Assembly: GCA_946902875.1 (NCBI GenBank)
Contig: OX336342.1
Span: 14,749,523-14,813,522, forward strand
DNA from: Nematopogon swammerdamellus
Lineage: Eukaryota; Arthropoda; Insecta; Lepidoptera; Adelidae
Length of the DNA stretch: 64,000 nucleotides
Direction of reading: 5' to 3'
Within the stretch, counting starts at the first letter, position 1, and every line of letters starts with the position of its first letter. Made by a program: the position numbers and the translations under genes. The notes below the pieces were generated by a model that saw nothing but the letters and a program-made list of their open reading frames with translations, was not told the DNA's origin and ran no database searches. Below are positions 11,401 through 25,600 of this stretch, piece by piece.

Positions 11401-13598
11401 TATAAAACGTGACAATTAAAAATAAGAAGAGAAATAAGTAGAGAAATATGAATGATTAATGATGAACGTGACGAAAGTGACCCAGACAGAACAACTCAGG
11501 CGCTAGCATCTGCGACTTCAGAAGATGAGCAGATAGGTGCATATTGAAGAAAGCAAATTATTAATAGAGGAGATGCCGTCTCCTGCGCGGGAAGCCGCAT
11601 ACTTCGGCAGCTCCCCGATGCTTCGGGATCGCCAGCAGCCTCCCCACCGAACGCATATCGTACCTGTGACCTTCACCGTGCCACCTCAGTTTCTTCCACA
11701 ACAAGTTGGATATTTCACATAGAACTTTCAATTTGACGTGAATAGAAAGACGCGATAGCTGGAAGATGCATTCACATACATTTCGTCGTCCAGTGTAAAA
11801 ACAATTATTCCCCACCAAATAAAAATCATGTTATCATAAAACAGTGCAATAAAACATACCCTGGGGAACAATCTCGCCGCTCTCCCTGGTCCAGTAGTTG
11901 ATGGACTTGGGGTAGGCCTCGGACATGCACTCCAGCACGAGATCCGTGCCTTTAGCCGCGCCCACCAGCTGGTTCTGTATCCATATCACCGGCGGAACTG
12001 TCCACAGAACAATTCAAATCAAATAAAATCAAATCAAATCATTTATTAATTCAGGCACTTGTCCCATTGCACACACAACAAATTCAAAATACACTAGGAT
12101 TACATACACACATTAATTATTAAATACACAATAATTATAATTATAATTCACATTGCACATCTTTCTCCCTCTATTTTCTCTGTCATGTTATGTAGAGTGT
12201 TATAAAATGCAACTTCTCTCGTCTGTCTGTTAGCTGATAACTCGAGAACATAGACTGACATGGCTGATACATGAGACTATAGGAGATTTCTGTTTGAATA
12301 CAATATTGTGTCCGAACTCTTGAATAGGTATGTATATCGAATGTCAATCGACTTAAATAAAGAACTTAGTTTATCATGGAGCTGAATGGACCGATCCATT
12401 CAGCTCCACGAAAAACAAAATTCTTTTAAAAATAATCAACTGTATTATTTAAAACCACTCGCACATAAAACATACAAAGCGACAGCGAGTTTTCGCTGCT
12501 ACAACGGCACACGAAACCAACGGCATTGCAAAAACGCCGACTCGGTCGGATGTTTCAGGAGTGTCACGCCCAGGCATAGCAGAAACAGCTAACGGTTATT
12601 TATATTGATTACGCATGAGCTTAAGGTCTCTCCGGAAAGAAGAGCGGGCGCGATGGAAATGTGCGAATAATTTATTGTGCTTTAGCGTTTCTGTTTTTCT
12701 TTCTCTCTCAAACGGCAACGGCATGTGGCCGTCTCAGTCACACTGGGCCATAACGACCATCCATGCGTCCATAACGACGAAACACCGAAATCATCTCAGT
12801 ACCTACACGGCACGCTTGTGTCGCGTAACTATTATTGTGTTTTACCTAGATGTTGCTTTGTGTATGAGAAGTCTACAGGCCGCGAAAATTCGCCTTTGTA
12901 GGTAGGTACCCGTGCGTTGATTGAGATCAGAGACTCGGTTATGAGATTTTTTTCTCATCGTAATTACTAGATGTTAGTGTCAGTTCGATGATCGCCCGGA
13001 CGCGAGATTCGATTCGATTGTATGGAAAAAGATGAAAAAATGTTTCGATCGGACGATATCGTCGAACATACGGTAACAACTCGTAATAGCCATGCCGATG
13101 GAACATATCTCCGGTTTGCTATAAACAAATATTTGTTAAAGCAAACTTAATGATTAGAGCCATGTTACAAAATTTTGAATTGGCTCAAAAAGACCTATAG
13201 AATGAAGGGTTACTCGATTTATTTCATAGAAGTTTTTTTTTGGTTCTCATTTTCGGGTACCCTGCACTTAATTAATCTCTAGTTAAATTAATCTATGGCC
13301 TGCAAGCAAATATTCCATCAGCATCAGTTTCATGAAAATAGATTCAGTAGATCCGGAGATAACGTGCTGCGTGTGATCGACAGACAGACAGACACCAGTT
13401 TTCATAAGTGTACCTTTTTCGCAATTTTACGGCGGGCGGACCTCTAAAAATACGGCGGTGGACAGAATTTATGATCAATATGAGAAAATTATAAATTCTC
13501 TCAAAGCTTATATTATAAGTTATAAGACAACTTTTTAGGGTTCCGTATCCGGTACGGGACCCTATTACTAAGCCTACGCCGCCGTCTGTCTGTCAGTC

Positions 13599-13633
<35 letters not shown>

Positions 13634-16600
13634 CCGTCCGTCCGTCCGTCTGTCTATCCGAGGGCTGTATCTCTTGAACCGTAATAGGTAGCCGGTTGAA
13701 ATTGTCGCAGAATATGCGTTATTATGGCCGATATAATAACAAATAATAAATTTAAGAAAAAGTAAAAAATTCACGGGGGTTCCCATAGAAGAAACCAAAA
13801 AATGTATGCGCGCGCGCCATCTACCGAATAGAATGTGAAGCATTTTAACTAATTATGACATTTAACTAATATAAAGCATTTCATAACACGCCATAGATAG
13901 CGTGAGTGGCGCTAACCATGACATGGCGATAAGGGACCTTGGTACGCGAGTTCGACTCGCACTTGGCCGGTTTTTATTTACACAATACACATATTACAGT
14001 TCATGAGCAACAAATTGGAGACAGGTGCAAGTGCAAGTGTTGTTCTACAGTAAATCAGTGGCCTCAGCATAAAAATAAAATGCTCACAGTGAACGATCAG
14101 CATGATGCGTTTGCTGACCGTAGGCGGGATGCCGTTGGAGGCGATGCAGAGATAGGCGCCCATGTTCTGTCGAGACACGCGGCTGATGTTCAAAACAGGG
14201 CCCTCCACCGACGATACTGTAACAACCAATTGCTATTCAAACTGTGATTTGCAACGAACGGAGTTAGAACAAGAAATTTCCTGGATCTACCATCCCTGAA
14301 TTATATCCTTATTATTGTATTTTAACCATTATGAATAATGGTAATATTTTATTCATATAAATTATGTTAAGCAAACCAATATTACATTAACCTGAAATTT
14401 GATAAAAAAACTGTTTTGGCAAATAACATTGAAATTTGAATTACAAATTATTGTGCAGTTTTATACTTGAAAAATTTCTCTTGAAATCGGCATAGTTCTT
14501 ATTATCCACCGACAATTGAGCCTCAGGACCAAATAGCGTATTTTTAATACTGAAACCGAGCCAAAAACCGATGGTGTACAGGGAGAATCGATAAGGGTGT
14601 AACCCATCGGTTGTAACTGTTGGTTGCGTTTTAAGAGCTTACGTCGCATATCAGTACTTAGACGAGAGGCGCGCTAATGTATGTATGGTCTGCAGACTCA
14701 AATGGTCGCCGGTAGTAACCTTAGACTACCTAGCTTATTTTAGGTAATCTGAAACTAAAAAAAACATAGGTACCTTGTCGGGTCGTTTCGGGTTTCGTAC
14801 CGTGTGGGGTCGGTACTTAAAAAGAATAGCCCCATTGCATCTCTCCCCGTTGCATGCCGTAAAAGTCGACTAAGAGAAGGAAATTCGTCAGCCTCGGTAG
14901 CTCAGTGGTGCGGCCAGTCGACTGTTGTTAACGCTGAGCGCGGTCAGTTTTTGGATGGGTGACCGCTCGACCGTTGGAGGCTGACCGTGGTGCGGATTCC
15001 ACGTTAAACTGTAGGTCCCTTCCCTTCTTACCTTACTAGGTGGTGGGTTCAACCCGCCCGGGTTGGTACCGCCGCACTGAATGAAACGTCGATCGAAACG
15101 CCTATGTAAATAGTATGTGTTTTCCGTCCAGTTCAGTGTAGCCGCCGCGACTAAAGGGAAGCACTGACATGGCACTTAGTTCACCCGGCGTTATGGGCTG
15201 ACATCACGGATGTTGTAGGTGATGTAGCCAACTGTTGCAGTTTCAATAAAAATAAAAATAAACCTTGCAGTCCATTAGCCAAGGTTATAGGCTCAGAGTG
15301 CTCCCGTCGCCACGTGATCTGAGGTTGCGGGGCGCCCACCGCCGCACAAGTGAGGCTCACGGAGGCACCCTCGCGCACTGCCTGGTCCGCGCTCGTGCCT
15401 CGGTCCAGAATGTCCGGGGGCACTGGGAGAGACCATTTCTATTAGATTTACACTGTTAGCTTTTGCAGACAACGCTTGTTCAAACGCACTTCTAGGAAGG
15501 GGCAAATCTTTAGAACTATATACTAACGTAAGACAATTTTTGTTTTGTAGCAAAGCTTTCTGACACACGTTTAAGGGTGGGGACCTAACTCAGAAAAAGT
15601 GAAACGTGACGAAAGTATATACGAACGAAATTTGCAACGCTCCTCATTGTCTGGGCGCCATCTTTGAGTCTCTTGAAGTCGAACCATTGTACTGGTTGTT
15701 ACCTAGCTCGGCTGCGAAAGAATAAGTTGAAAGGAATATCGCATATCAACATTAAATTAATAATTAGATTTTATATGCAAAGCGTAAGGTGTCCCAGTAC
15801 ACCTCTTTTTTTTTTTTTTTTTTGGATAAGCAAAATCAGTCAAATTAGTTTTACGTAGTCTAGTCTAGATTACCAAAACTGTTCTTATCAATACATTTTG
15901 GGTTGAAATTTTAAGCTGCCACACGGTACAAGGAAAATTATCTAAGTACCTAACATCCTATTTATATACTTGGCGGAAAGGCGGACTTATTGCAAGAATA
16001 AATGTTTCCAGCCCACATTTTTACAAAAAAAAATCCTTCGCAGGACGGGCTGATTTTGTAAGTTCTTTCCATAAGTCGACCTTCGAAAGCCCTTGGATTG
16101 TTGTCAGTCATAAAACTCCTACAATGTGTCGCATGTTAACGGGGCGGCGGTCTCAGCAGGGAGGGGGCGGTCATGTGCAAGCGTTTAATTCAGCGCTGAC
16201 GTCAGACCCTCCGGGAGCTGGCTTCAGGGCGTGAGTTGCGAGCGGAGCGCAGCTTAACGAAGCGGACTCATACAAGACACGTCCAGCAAATAGCGCTCTG
16301 GTAGTCCAGAACATTCGAGATTACTTTCAGTGGAAGTAGAATAGCAGAAGCAGTTCTGATTAAGTATTCGTACTCGTAGCACGTTTTAGATAAATACATA
16401 AATAAAATTATAGCCTCTTTTCTTGCTCAAATAAATTAAAGTTTTCCTAATGGAGGAATTTTTCGTGGGTGTCAGAAAAAATCTTATTTCAGAGACTGAC
16501 TTTGACTTTCAGCGCCAAGAAATAACGTTAAAGTATGTTAATAAATTGTATATGAAATAAAATAGAAAAAAAAGGCCGAAGAGTGCGAGTCGGACTCGTG

Positions 16601-19600
16601 CACCGAGGGTTCCGTACCACCACACAATATAATATATTGTGTGGTGGTACGGAACCCTCGGTGCACGAGTCCGACTCGCACTCGTCGGTCGTTATTTTCG
16701 ATTTATTTTGGTGAACACATAACACACATATTATGTGTGTTATGTGTTCACCAAAATAAATCGAAAATAACGAAACGCCTAAATAAAAATGACAGCAATG
16801 GTTTGATTGGCAGGCAAACCATTGCTTGTTGTAGTTCAAATACAAAAAAATCTTTTTTTTGTCGCAACTATTACATTGTCGAAAAAACTGCAGTTTTTCT
16901 GGAATGTATGGCTTTATATCTACTAACCCTTAATAATATATATATATAAATATATTTTTATTAAACATTTTTAACTATATCATCAAGAGACCACCGAACT
17001 TAAAATATTTTGAAGCACTTTGACATGTTAATTTTATTTATTATTAACATGTTAAATTAACATATATTGTGCTCAAGATATGTAAAAAAAATTATTAGTA
17101 CCAAACTTACCCCGATATTAATCTCAAATAAATGTTTATCTAGTTATTAACGAGCGATTTAAGTGTGCGTCATCAAGAACTATTATTATTCCAAATTTCA
17201 AGATCCTATGTTATTTAGTTTTAGAGAAAAACCTATGTGCCAGACGGATGGACAGGGGAGTGATCTTTTTGAGAGTACCGTTTTAAGGTACGGAACCCTA
17301 AAAAAATGGCTACTAGACAAATATATTATTTATATCTCTTTGCTACTAGCGAATATTGAATTAGACTTCAACGAGCCATACGAAAGAAACCCATTTCGCA
17401 TTCTAGTTCGCCGTCGCCGGCATATTTTTAATGATGTCGAAATAATCAATAACATTTTTTTTTTTTTTTTTTGTTTTTTTATGGAAACTTGCCACGGTTG
17501 GCTACATCACCTACAACATCCGTGATGTCAGTCCATAACACCGGGTGAACTAGGTGCCATGTCAGTGCTTCCCTTCATTTCGCGCCGGCTACACTGAACT
17601 GGACGGAAAACACGAACTATTTACATAGCCGTTTCGACCGACGTTTCGCTCAGTGCGGTGGTACCAACCCGGCCGGGATAAACCCTACCACCTAGTAAGG
17701 TAAGAAGGGAAGGGACCTACAGTTTAACGTGGTATCCGAACCACGGTCAGCCTCCAACAGTCGGGCGGTCATCCATCAGTAAACTGACCGCACCATTAAG
17801 CTGCCCAGGCTGACGATCCCTTAGTCGACTTTTACGACATGCGACGGGGAGAGATGCAGTGGGGCTATTCTTTTTAAGTACCGACCCCACACGGTACATT
17901 AGTACACGGTACTTAGTTGATTTCAATTCAGAATTAAGCCATCGATGATTTCAACTGAATGTAATTCATGCATCTTCATTATATCAGCCAAATGAGTTTC
18001 TGGCACGCGTGTCGCTCCCCCGACGCGGGATAAAACGCGTCACGTGTATCACCGACCATAAAAAAGCTCCTCGCGCTCGCGCGGAAGGATATTCGTCCAG
18101 CACTTAAGCGCAGCTTTAACTTGAAGAGGTCACTTTGCGAACTGTCGGCTGCTCCATTCGGACAGATTTAGTTCAAATTCGTAGTCGACTGCGCCGCGCG
18201 CTGTCGACGCCGCTTCAGAACTTTGCGAGGATCTGTTGCGGAAGAGAGTTCTAGCATTTTATGACAGTTCTTTATTTAAATGCAGTCGTATTTATTCATA
18301 ACATAACTTTAATGGCGGACAAATGTTTGAGCGAGAGCGTCTAGACGTTTTCGGTTTTTTTTCACGACGACGACGTGGACAGTTTTTGAAATAAAATGTC
18401 AGTACGCTTGTAGTATCTTTTAGGTTTTTAGGGTCCGTCACCAAATTGCGAAAGAAGGGACCACCCTGTTGTCTGTCTGTCTTTGTGTTCGTCTCACGTC
18501 GGTCACACGAAGACATCTTCGAATGTACTGAACTAATGTGAAAATACGCATAATGTTTGGCCGCAGACAAACTATAGATACATTTGTGTAATAGATGTAG
18601 AAAGTACAGGGAATCGAGTATCACGTTATTCTATATAAATTATTGAGGCAATAAAAAAAAATATACATACATACATACACATCACACACTCTGATTCCCG
18701 ACAATCGGGGTAAGCAGAGTAAAATTACGAGTACCTATTTAACATGCTATAACCAAACTTAGTTTTTGTTTCAACAAATATTTCGTTTAAAAGTTGACAA
18801 AAAACTGCGGTTTTGTCTGTTTCATCGTTTCACGTTGGTTGGAAATATCTGAAATAAATTTACAATAAAGTTAGACTGATGTAGTTGTGCATAAACATCG
18901 AATTGAATGAACGCAAATCGAAGTGACAAATTTCGTTCACTTTGACAAAAAGCGTTCACTTTCGACTGTATGTAGGTACACTTTCGTTTCACTGCGTAAC
19001 GGCGTAAAACTACATATAATACGAGTAGACTAAAATGTTACACCAAGGTATGCGGTTTTCTGAAAAGTCCATTCAAATTGGTTTAGTCGTTTTTAAGTGA
19101 TGAGTACACAAACATACAAACCGACTGAATCAGTCAGTCGGTCAGTCAGCGCGTAAGTGTCCACTGCTGGACATAGGTACGCCTCTCAAATTTTCCTCCC
19201 GTCCTCCCGGCCTTCAGCGGTACGGAACCATTGCTTTCCGCCGACGTACTTGATGTCGTCGTCCCACCTGGCGGGTGGTCTTCCCACACTCTGTTTTCCA
19301 GTCCTCGGCCGCCAGGTAGGACACGGTTACTCCAACTGTCGTCGTCACTTCGGCTAACGCGCCCAGCCCACTGCCACTTGAGCTTAGCCACCCGGTGTCC
19401 AATAACGACTACCTTTGTGCAGTCTGAGACTTGATGATATTTATCATGTATGTGTGTGCATACAGAGTCATTGTTAGTCACTCAGTCTTAGCGAGGTGCC
19501 ATGTCAGTGCTTCCCTTTGGTTGTGCCGGCTATATTTAAATGGACGGAAAATAACAACTATTTTTTATGCCCGTTTCATTCGAACAACCTCGGTTCAGTG

Positions 19601-22600
19601 CGGTTGTACCAATCTAGCCGGGTTGAGTCCTACCTACAATATGTATGTACATTGTAAGGTATGGGGAACGACCTACATAGGTAGTTTCAAGTGGAATTCC
19701 AACCACAGCCAACTTCAACGGTCCGACGTCTACCTATCCTAAATGAGACGACACCCTCGTAGAATATATAATTACATGAGAGAAAAGCAGCGGCGACGGG
19801 ACCCTCGCCACGTGAACATGTTCATACTTGACCGGTTTTCAAAATAAGAGTGCACGACAAAGAATTACTTGTCGCCTTCAACGTCAACTTTTTTGCTACT
19901 ACCTACTTACATTCCACTATATTATCGAATCTCAAACATCCAAAGGTTGACTGTAAGAAATCTCTGTAAAGGATAAGTCCGCCTTTGCACCTTATGTAAA
20001 TTTTCCAATGTATTTGTTACTGTTTAAGGTTTACTGGAGCAATAAAGAGTTTTCTATCTATCTATCTATCCTATCTCCGCATGACTCGTCGCAGAGAGAC
20101 TCAGCTCCCTTTTGTTGTTGATATTGGGCTTTTGAGAACCCATCGGTTCTCTAAATCGTTTCTTTGTCGCACCGCTAGGGTGTGGAACTGTCTTCCGGCG
20201 AGTGTGTTTCCCGAATCCTTTAACCTGGGTGTCTTCAAACCACGTATTAACGGGCTTGACAGCCTAGCAACCGTCCGCAAATCTGCTGGCATGGCACCTA
20301 ACTGAGCGTGGTTTCGCAAGGAGAGGTGTTTTTGGCTCTGTTGACTGCACCATCGGTCTGTCGGCACAGCCATCCATGTTGGTTTACTTAAAAAAAATTA
20401 CCAGCTTTTCCTTAATTCTGGCAGGAATAGGTACCTATCAGATGGTGTTGCAAAACATACCAGGGAACATATTAGGACAGTGGGATCTGGCACCACCAAA
20501 AATATGTTTAAGTGTAAACAGTTAACACTAAAGTGTATCCGGCAACACCACATAATTTGGAATTCTAGCGGGAGCTGTGCGCGCGGCCGACGCCGCTGGT
20601 ATAGAGCTGTTCACTACAATGCCGGCTTAAATGTTTCCGGTCAGAAAAAGCAAAGCACGTAGAAATAAGTGCAACATTAAACGTAAATAATGTTTTGAGG
20701 GAGCACACTCGATTTCCTATTTGTAAAGTGTTTTTGGCCTTTATTTATGTTGTGCGCCGGTGGGGTACGTGCCCGGAGTATAAATACGCGGTCGGACTCC
20801 GGTGGCGCGACGCGGCGGAGTTCAGCGAGGGGGGAGCTTGTGGGGAGCCGGGACAACCCGCGCCGGTCAGAATGAACCGACTTCTGTGTAAACATACGAT
20901 CTTTGTTCTTTGATACAATTTAGCATTTTATTGGAATGAAAATTCTTCATCATAAATATATAAAGAACAAGCGGTTGGGCGGAATTACATACATACATAC
21001 CTACAGAACAGAACAGAACAGAATAGAATAGAATAGAATAGAACAGAATAGAATAGAAACTCTTTATTGCACACAAATTGAGGAACAACAGTACACGACA
21101 AGAAACAAGAAATACAGCAGTGCGCAAAGGCGAACTTATCACTACAAGTGATTTCTTCCAGTCAACCTTTGGGTGATGAGGAATAAAATACAGAGAAAGA
21201 AGTATATACAAAAAGTGAACAAGAAATTGTATTGTATATAAAATGCACTACATCTTTCGGTCTCGACACGAACACAAGCGGGTGTGTAGAGCAAATTGTT
21301 ATGCGATCTCGTGCACTCGGAAAACTTATCCGTCGCTAGGAAATACTCGCACTGCGCAGAACTTTAGCCGGTCGCCTTCGGAATATCGCTCGGGAACACA
21401 ACCCAATATGCTGCGTTCACGACTTGCTTCCATCCGTGGGCAACGACATCAAAACTTACTGAAAGTCTGAAAATATAGACATGGTTATAGTATTTTGCTA
21501 TATTATTTGAGTATTTTGAAATGTATTACTAACAAGTAAGTGAACGTAATGTGTACGTACTAAGCTATATATTTTGTATATGAGATTAAGATAGGATGAA
21601 AAAAAAATATAGGATAGGTTTTTATTCGTCTTAGGTATTTCAAATTCTGTCAGTAATTAAAGTTCTGTCATTTTTCTGTCAGTTAATCAGTCAGCGTGTA
21701 TGCGTGCAATGCTGGACATACGCCTCTCCAATTTTCCTCCAGTACTCCCGGATTTCAGCAGTACGGAACCACTGCTCACCGGCGACGTACTGGACGTCTT
21801 CGTCCCACCTGGCTGATGGTCTTCCCACATTCCGTTTTCCTATCCACGGCTGCCAGTATAGGACACGGTTACTCCAACGGTCGTCGTCTTTTTGGCTAGC
21901 GTGCCCAGCCCACTGCCACCAGACTAGAGCTTAGCCACCCGGTGTCCAATTGTAGCTAGATGTTTCTAGATGAAAACCAGTAAAAATAAATAATAACGTA
22001 AAATGTTGTCAGCCTCAGTAGCTCAGTGGTACGGTCGGTGTTAAGTAATCCTGAGTGAGGTCAGTACTTGGATGGGTGACCACTCGACCGTTGGAGGCTG
22101 ACCGTGGTTCGGATTCCACGTAAAACTGTAAGTCCCTGCCCTCCTTACCTTACTAGGTGGTAGGGTTTATCCCGCCCGGGGTGGTACCACCGCACTGAAT
22201 GAAGCATCGGTCGAAACGGCTATGTAAATAGTTCGTGTTTTCCGTCCAGTTCAGTGTAGCCGACATGAAATGAAGGGAAGCACTGACATGACATGACCTA
22301 ATTCACCCGGTGACATTATGGATGTTGTAGGTGATGTAGCCAAGCATGTCAGTTTCCATAAAAAAAATGTCATGCCTCTCTAAACAGACAATTAGGTAGG
22401 TACGCACATTCAATACTCGTACATACATGCAAGTTATGCGTTTCTTTAAATTTGCTTCAGTTTCAGAATGGTTTTAAAATTAATTCGGAATCATTTATTT
22501 ATTAACCTATATTTAAAACCACAATAGCGTAAAACACGTAGAGACAGTTTATCTACTTTAACATTTCAGTGCAGCTTTTCTGGTTTCTATGGAGACTTCT

Positions 22601-25600
22601 CAAGGTAAAAATGCTCCGAAATTTCAGTAAATCGGTCGATTCTTATACGACCGCGTCACACGCACGCTACGTTCATAAATTTTTATTCCTATTATTCACG
22701 AGTAAATTGTTTATCCTCGGAAGAGGGAGCCTTTGTTTAGTAAGGAAGGGGCACCCTGGAGTAATTATGTTAGTATCTACACGGAGGAATAAATAGTACC
22801 TATGTGTGGTGCAGGCTCTATATTCCCAAAATGTCTGCTATGAATTGTGTACGATAGGGAAAATATTATATGATTATTTATGTATATGTACATTAAATCG
22901 TCAGACAGATTGGACACACACCTTGACATTTACCGGAGGAAAGCGCTATACTTAATATTCTGAAACAATCATACAATTATTAAAATTATGTTATAAATTT
23001 ATTCTGCAGAAAATTTCGTTGACTAATAAAATTTTCAATCAATAAATATTATAAAAAAGCTTAATTAAGCTAAAGTTTCTTGTCCACCTTATAGCTGGCT
23101 TGCACCTCGCTGAGGGTGGTTTCGTGAGGAGTGATGTTATTGGCTGTGTATGATCTTCCATCTGACCTTTGAGAACAGCCATCCCTGCCGGCTTTTATGA
23201 AGAATAAATGCCATAAATGCCAACAATATAGTAGCTAAAGTCTATTACAGACAGATAAACAGAGATATACCTACCCGGCCAATTTTATAAGCGTGCCTAA
23301 GCGCGACTGCATAACTACAAAACTGTAGGTCCCTTCCCTTCTTACCTTACTAGGTGGTAGGGTTTATCCCGCCCGGGTTGTACCACCGCACTGAGCGAAA
23401 CGTCGGTCGAAACGGCAGCCCATAATACGGGGTGAACAGAAGTTCACCCGGTATTATGGGCTGACATCTTATGGGCTGATGTTGTAGGTGATGTAGCCAA
23501 CCGTGTCAGTTTCCATAAAAAAAAAAAAACAAAAAAAACTACAAAACCCTAGTTCTTCTGAGCATTTGTTTTCAATGCAACACAAAAGCAAACGCAAAGG
23601 AGACCACAAACGAGGGATTCCGGCGTGAAACAAAGCGAAGACAAGTGCATTCCCCCTCCGGCCTGATGCCAAACAAGACGAGGTTGGCCATTGAGGCATC
23701 CGCCCCTCGTTGCTTCTGTGCATTGTCTAGTTGACACTGAAAAGATACGGTTGTAGGCGAAACTGCAACCCGCCACACAAGCGCTCTGGGCTGCCGCGGC
23801 GACTTCAGGACATTTATAATTTTAGGTGGATACTTTTTAGGGTTCCGTACGTATATGTCTTACGAGTATAATGGCGGATATCCTAACAAATAATAAAAAA
23901 AAACAAAAGTAAAAATAATGCGGTTTTTTTTCTCTATCGTGAAAACGGTAATAGGTACTTAGTTAGCGTTGCAGTTAATGTGATTATAGTGAAAACTCTA
24001 AAGTAAATCAACAAATAATAAAAACCAGCCAATTGCGTGGTGGTACGGAACCCTCGGTGCGCGAGTCCGACTCGCACTTGGCCGCCTTTTTTTCCTATTG
24101 TTTTTATCGATTTTCTATCTTTCCCAACAAGGTATAATAGGACTATGTTTATTCATTACGATCGTAGGCCCTTAGCTATTTATGTTTTAAAGAAAACTAA
24201 GTCAAAATATTTCAATCATTTTTAGAAATACAAGAAAACGGAAGTATGTACAATGTAGTGTTGGTAAAATAATCAACGGATCGGTTCAATTTACTTATTT
24301 ACTTGTTGTTTACAAATTATTTACTTATTGTCAAGAATATATATATTTTTTTAATAATTCGTATGCTTTCGATTGAATGAGATACTTACTTTTAAGCTCA
24401 ATCATGAAATCATACATCGGCCAAACTAAGCGCAGCATCGCAGAACGGATTTCCGAACACATCAGAGCAGTCAAGAACATGGACAAAACCAAGTCTGCCA
24501 TAGTTGAGCATGTCGACTCCGGAATGCAGCACTGGATAAGATTCGACCAGGTGAAAATTCTGGCCACTGAAAAACGACTCTTTCCACGCATCATCCGTGA
24601 GTCCATCGAGATCTCGATGCATGCCAACTTCAACAGAGAAGACTCCTACAGGCTGTCTCCGGTATGGAATCCCGTGCTCGCCCCCTTGAAGAGCGGCAGG
24701 TCTGGCAGTGTGCACCAGCAGCAGCTGGAGGACACCGTCAGTACATTCTGCTCCTCGGCGGAGGTGCGGAACGCAGCCCAAGCCGAATTGGTGCCTACCC
24801 ACAGCTGCAACTACAATCTTCGCAGCCGCTCGCGGTTGACAGGCAGTGTTCTGTTAACCGCGGGCCCGACCGCAGCCAGGCACTCGCCCTGAAGATGGAC
24901 TGCACGTGCCAGTTCGAAACGTCGGCCTCAATGACCGCGAATTCAAACCATGGTAAGCCAAATACCAACCAAAAAATTTTAAGCTCACTCTAATTTATGT
25001 ACAATAAAGAATTATGAAAAATCAAACAAGACACAGGTATATCTATAAAATAAAATCTAAAAATTAGATTTTAAAATAACCAGACCGTCATATTCTTACG
25101 CGACTTCTGCGACTGTGTCTGCGGTGAGCCCAAGAAAGTACAGATGTCCCAGACAGGAAGGCCGCGCGCAGACGTGGTGAATGCAATCCAATTGTCGCGA
25201 CAAGTGGGCTGTGAACGAGCCTACCTTCCACCTTCTTACAACCCTCCCACTTTATTCTGGCACGCGGCTTTGCTGGCCGCTTCTTGCGGAGTCTGATGTG
25301 ATCGACAACGCCAGCTGATACACCCCTGACGTCAGCCAATTTTTGACGTGATAACGTCTTAGAAATTGATGAACACCGGCTGCACGCACGAACAATGTCA
25401 CGTTCCATCTGAGCCTGTGTGTGCAAGCGAGAGCGCATAGCAAGCGATAGAGAAGCACAATCGGCCCAAGCGTCGGCTTGTACACATTTATCTCTCTGGT
25501 TCTAAATTACCAGGGCAGCACAAATTGATAGGAGGTTACTCGTACCATAATATATTAAGCGCATCTGGCCGGTCAGAAAAGATTTCAAATTTAGAATATT

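Noticed and set aside
16528..16949. Pair of ~100-codon open frames on opposite strands with the same RNPRCTSPTRT peptide
   Set aside because: The shared peptide is a result of the two palindromes; both frames read the same repeat from either side.
25088..25438. 116-codon Arg-rich frame as a host gene
   Set aside because: No recognisable domain, no splice partner in phase with the Ig gene, and close to a truncated retroelement; kept only as unassigned sequence.
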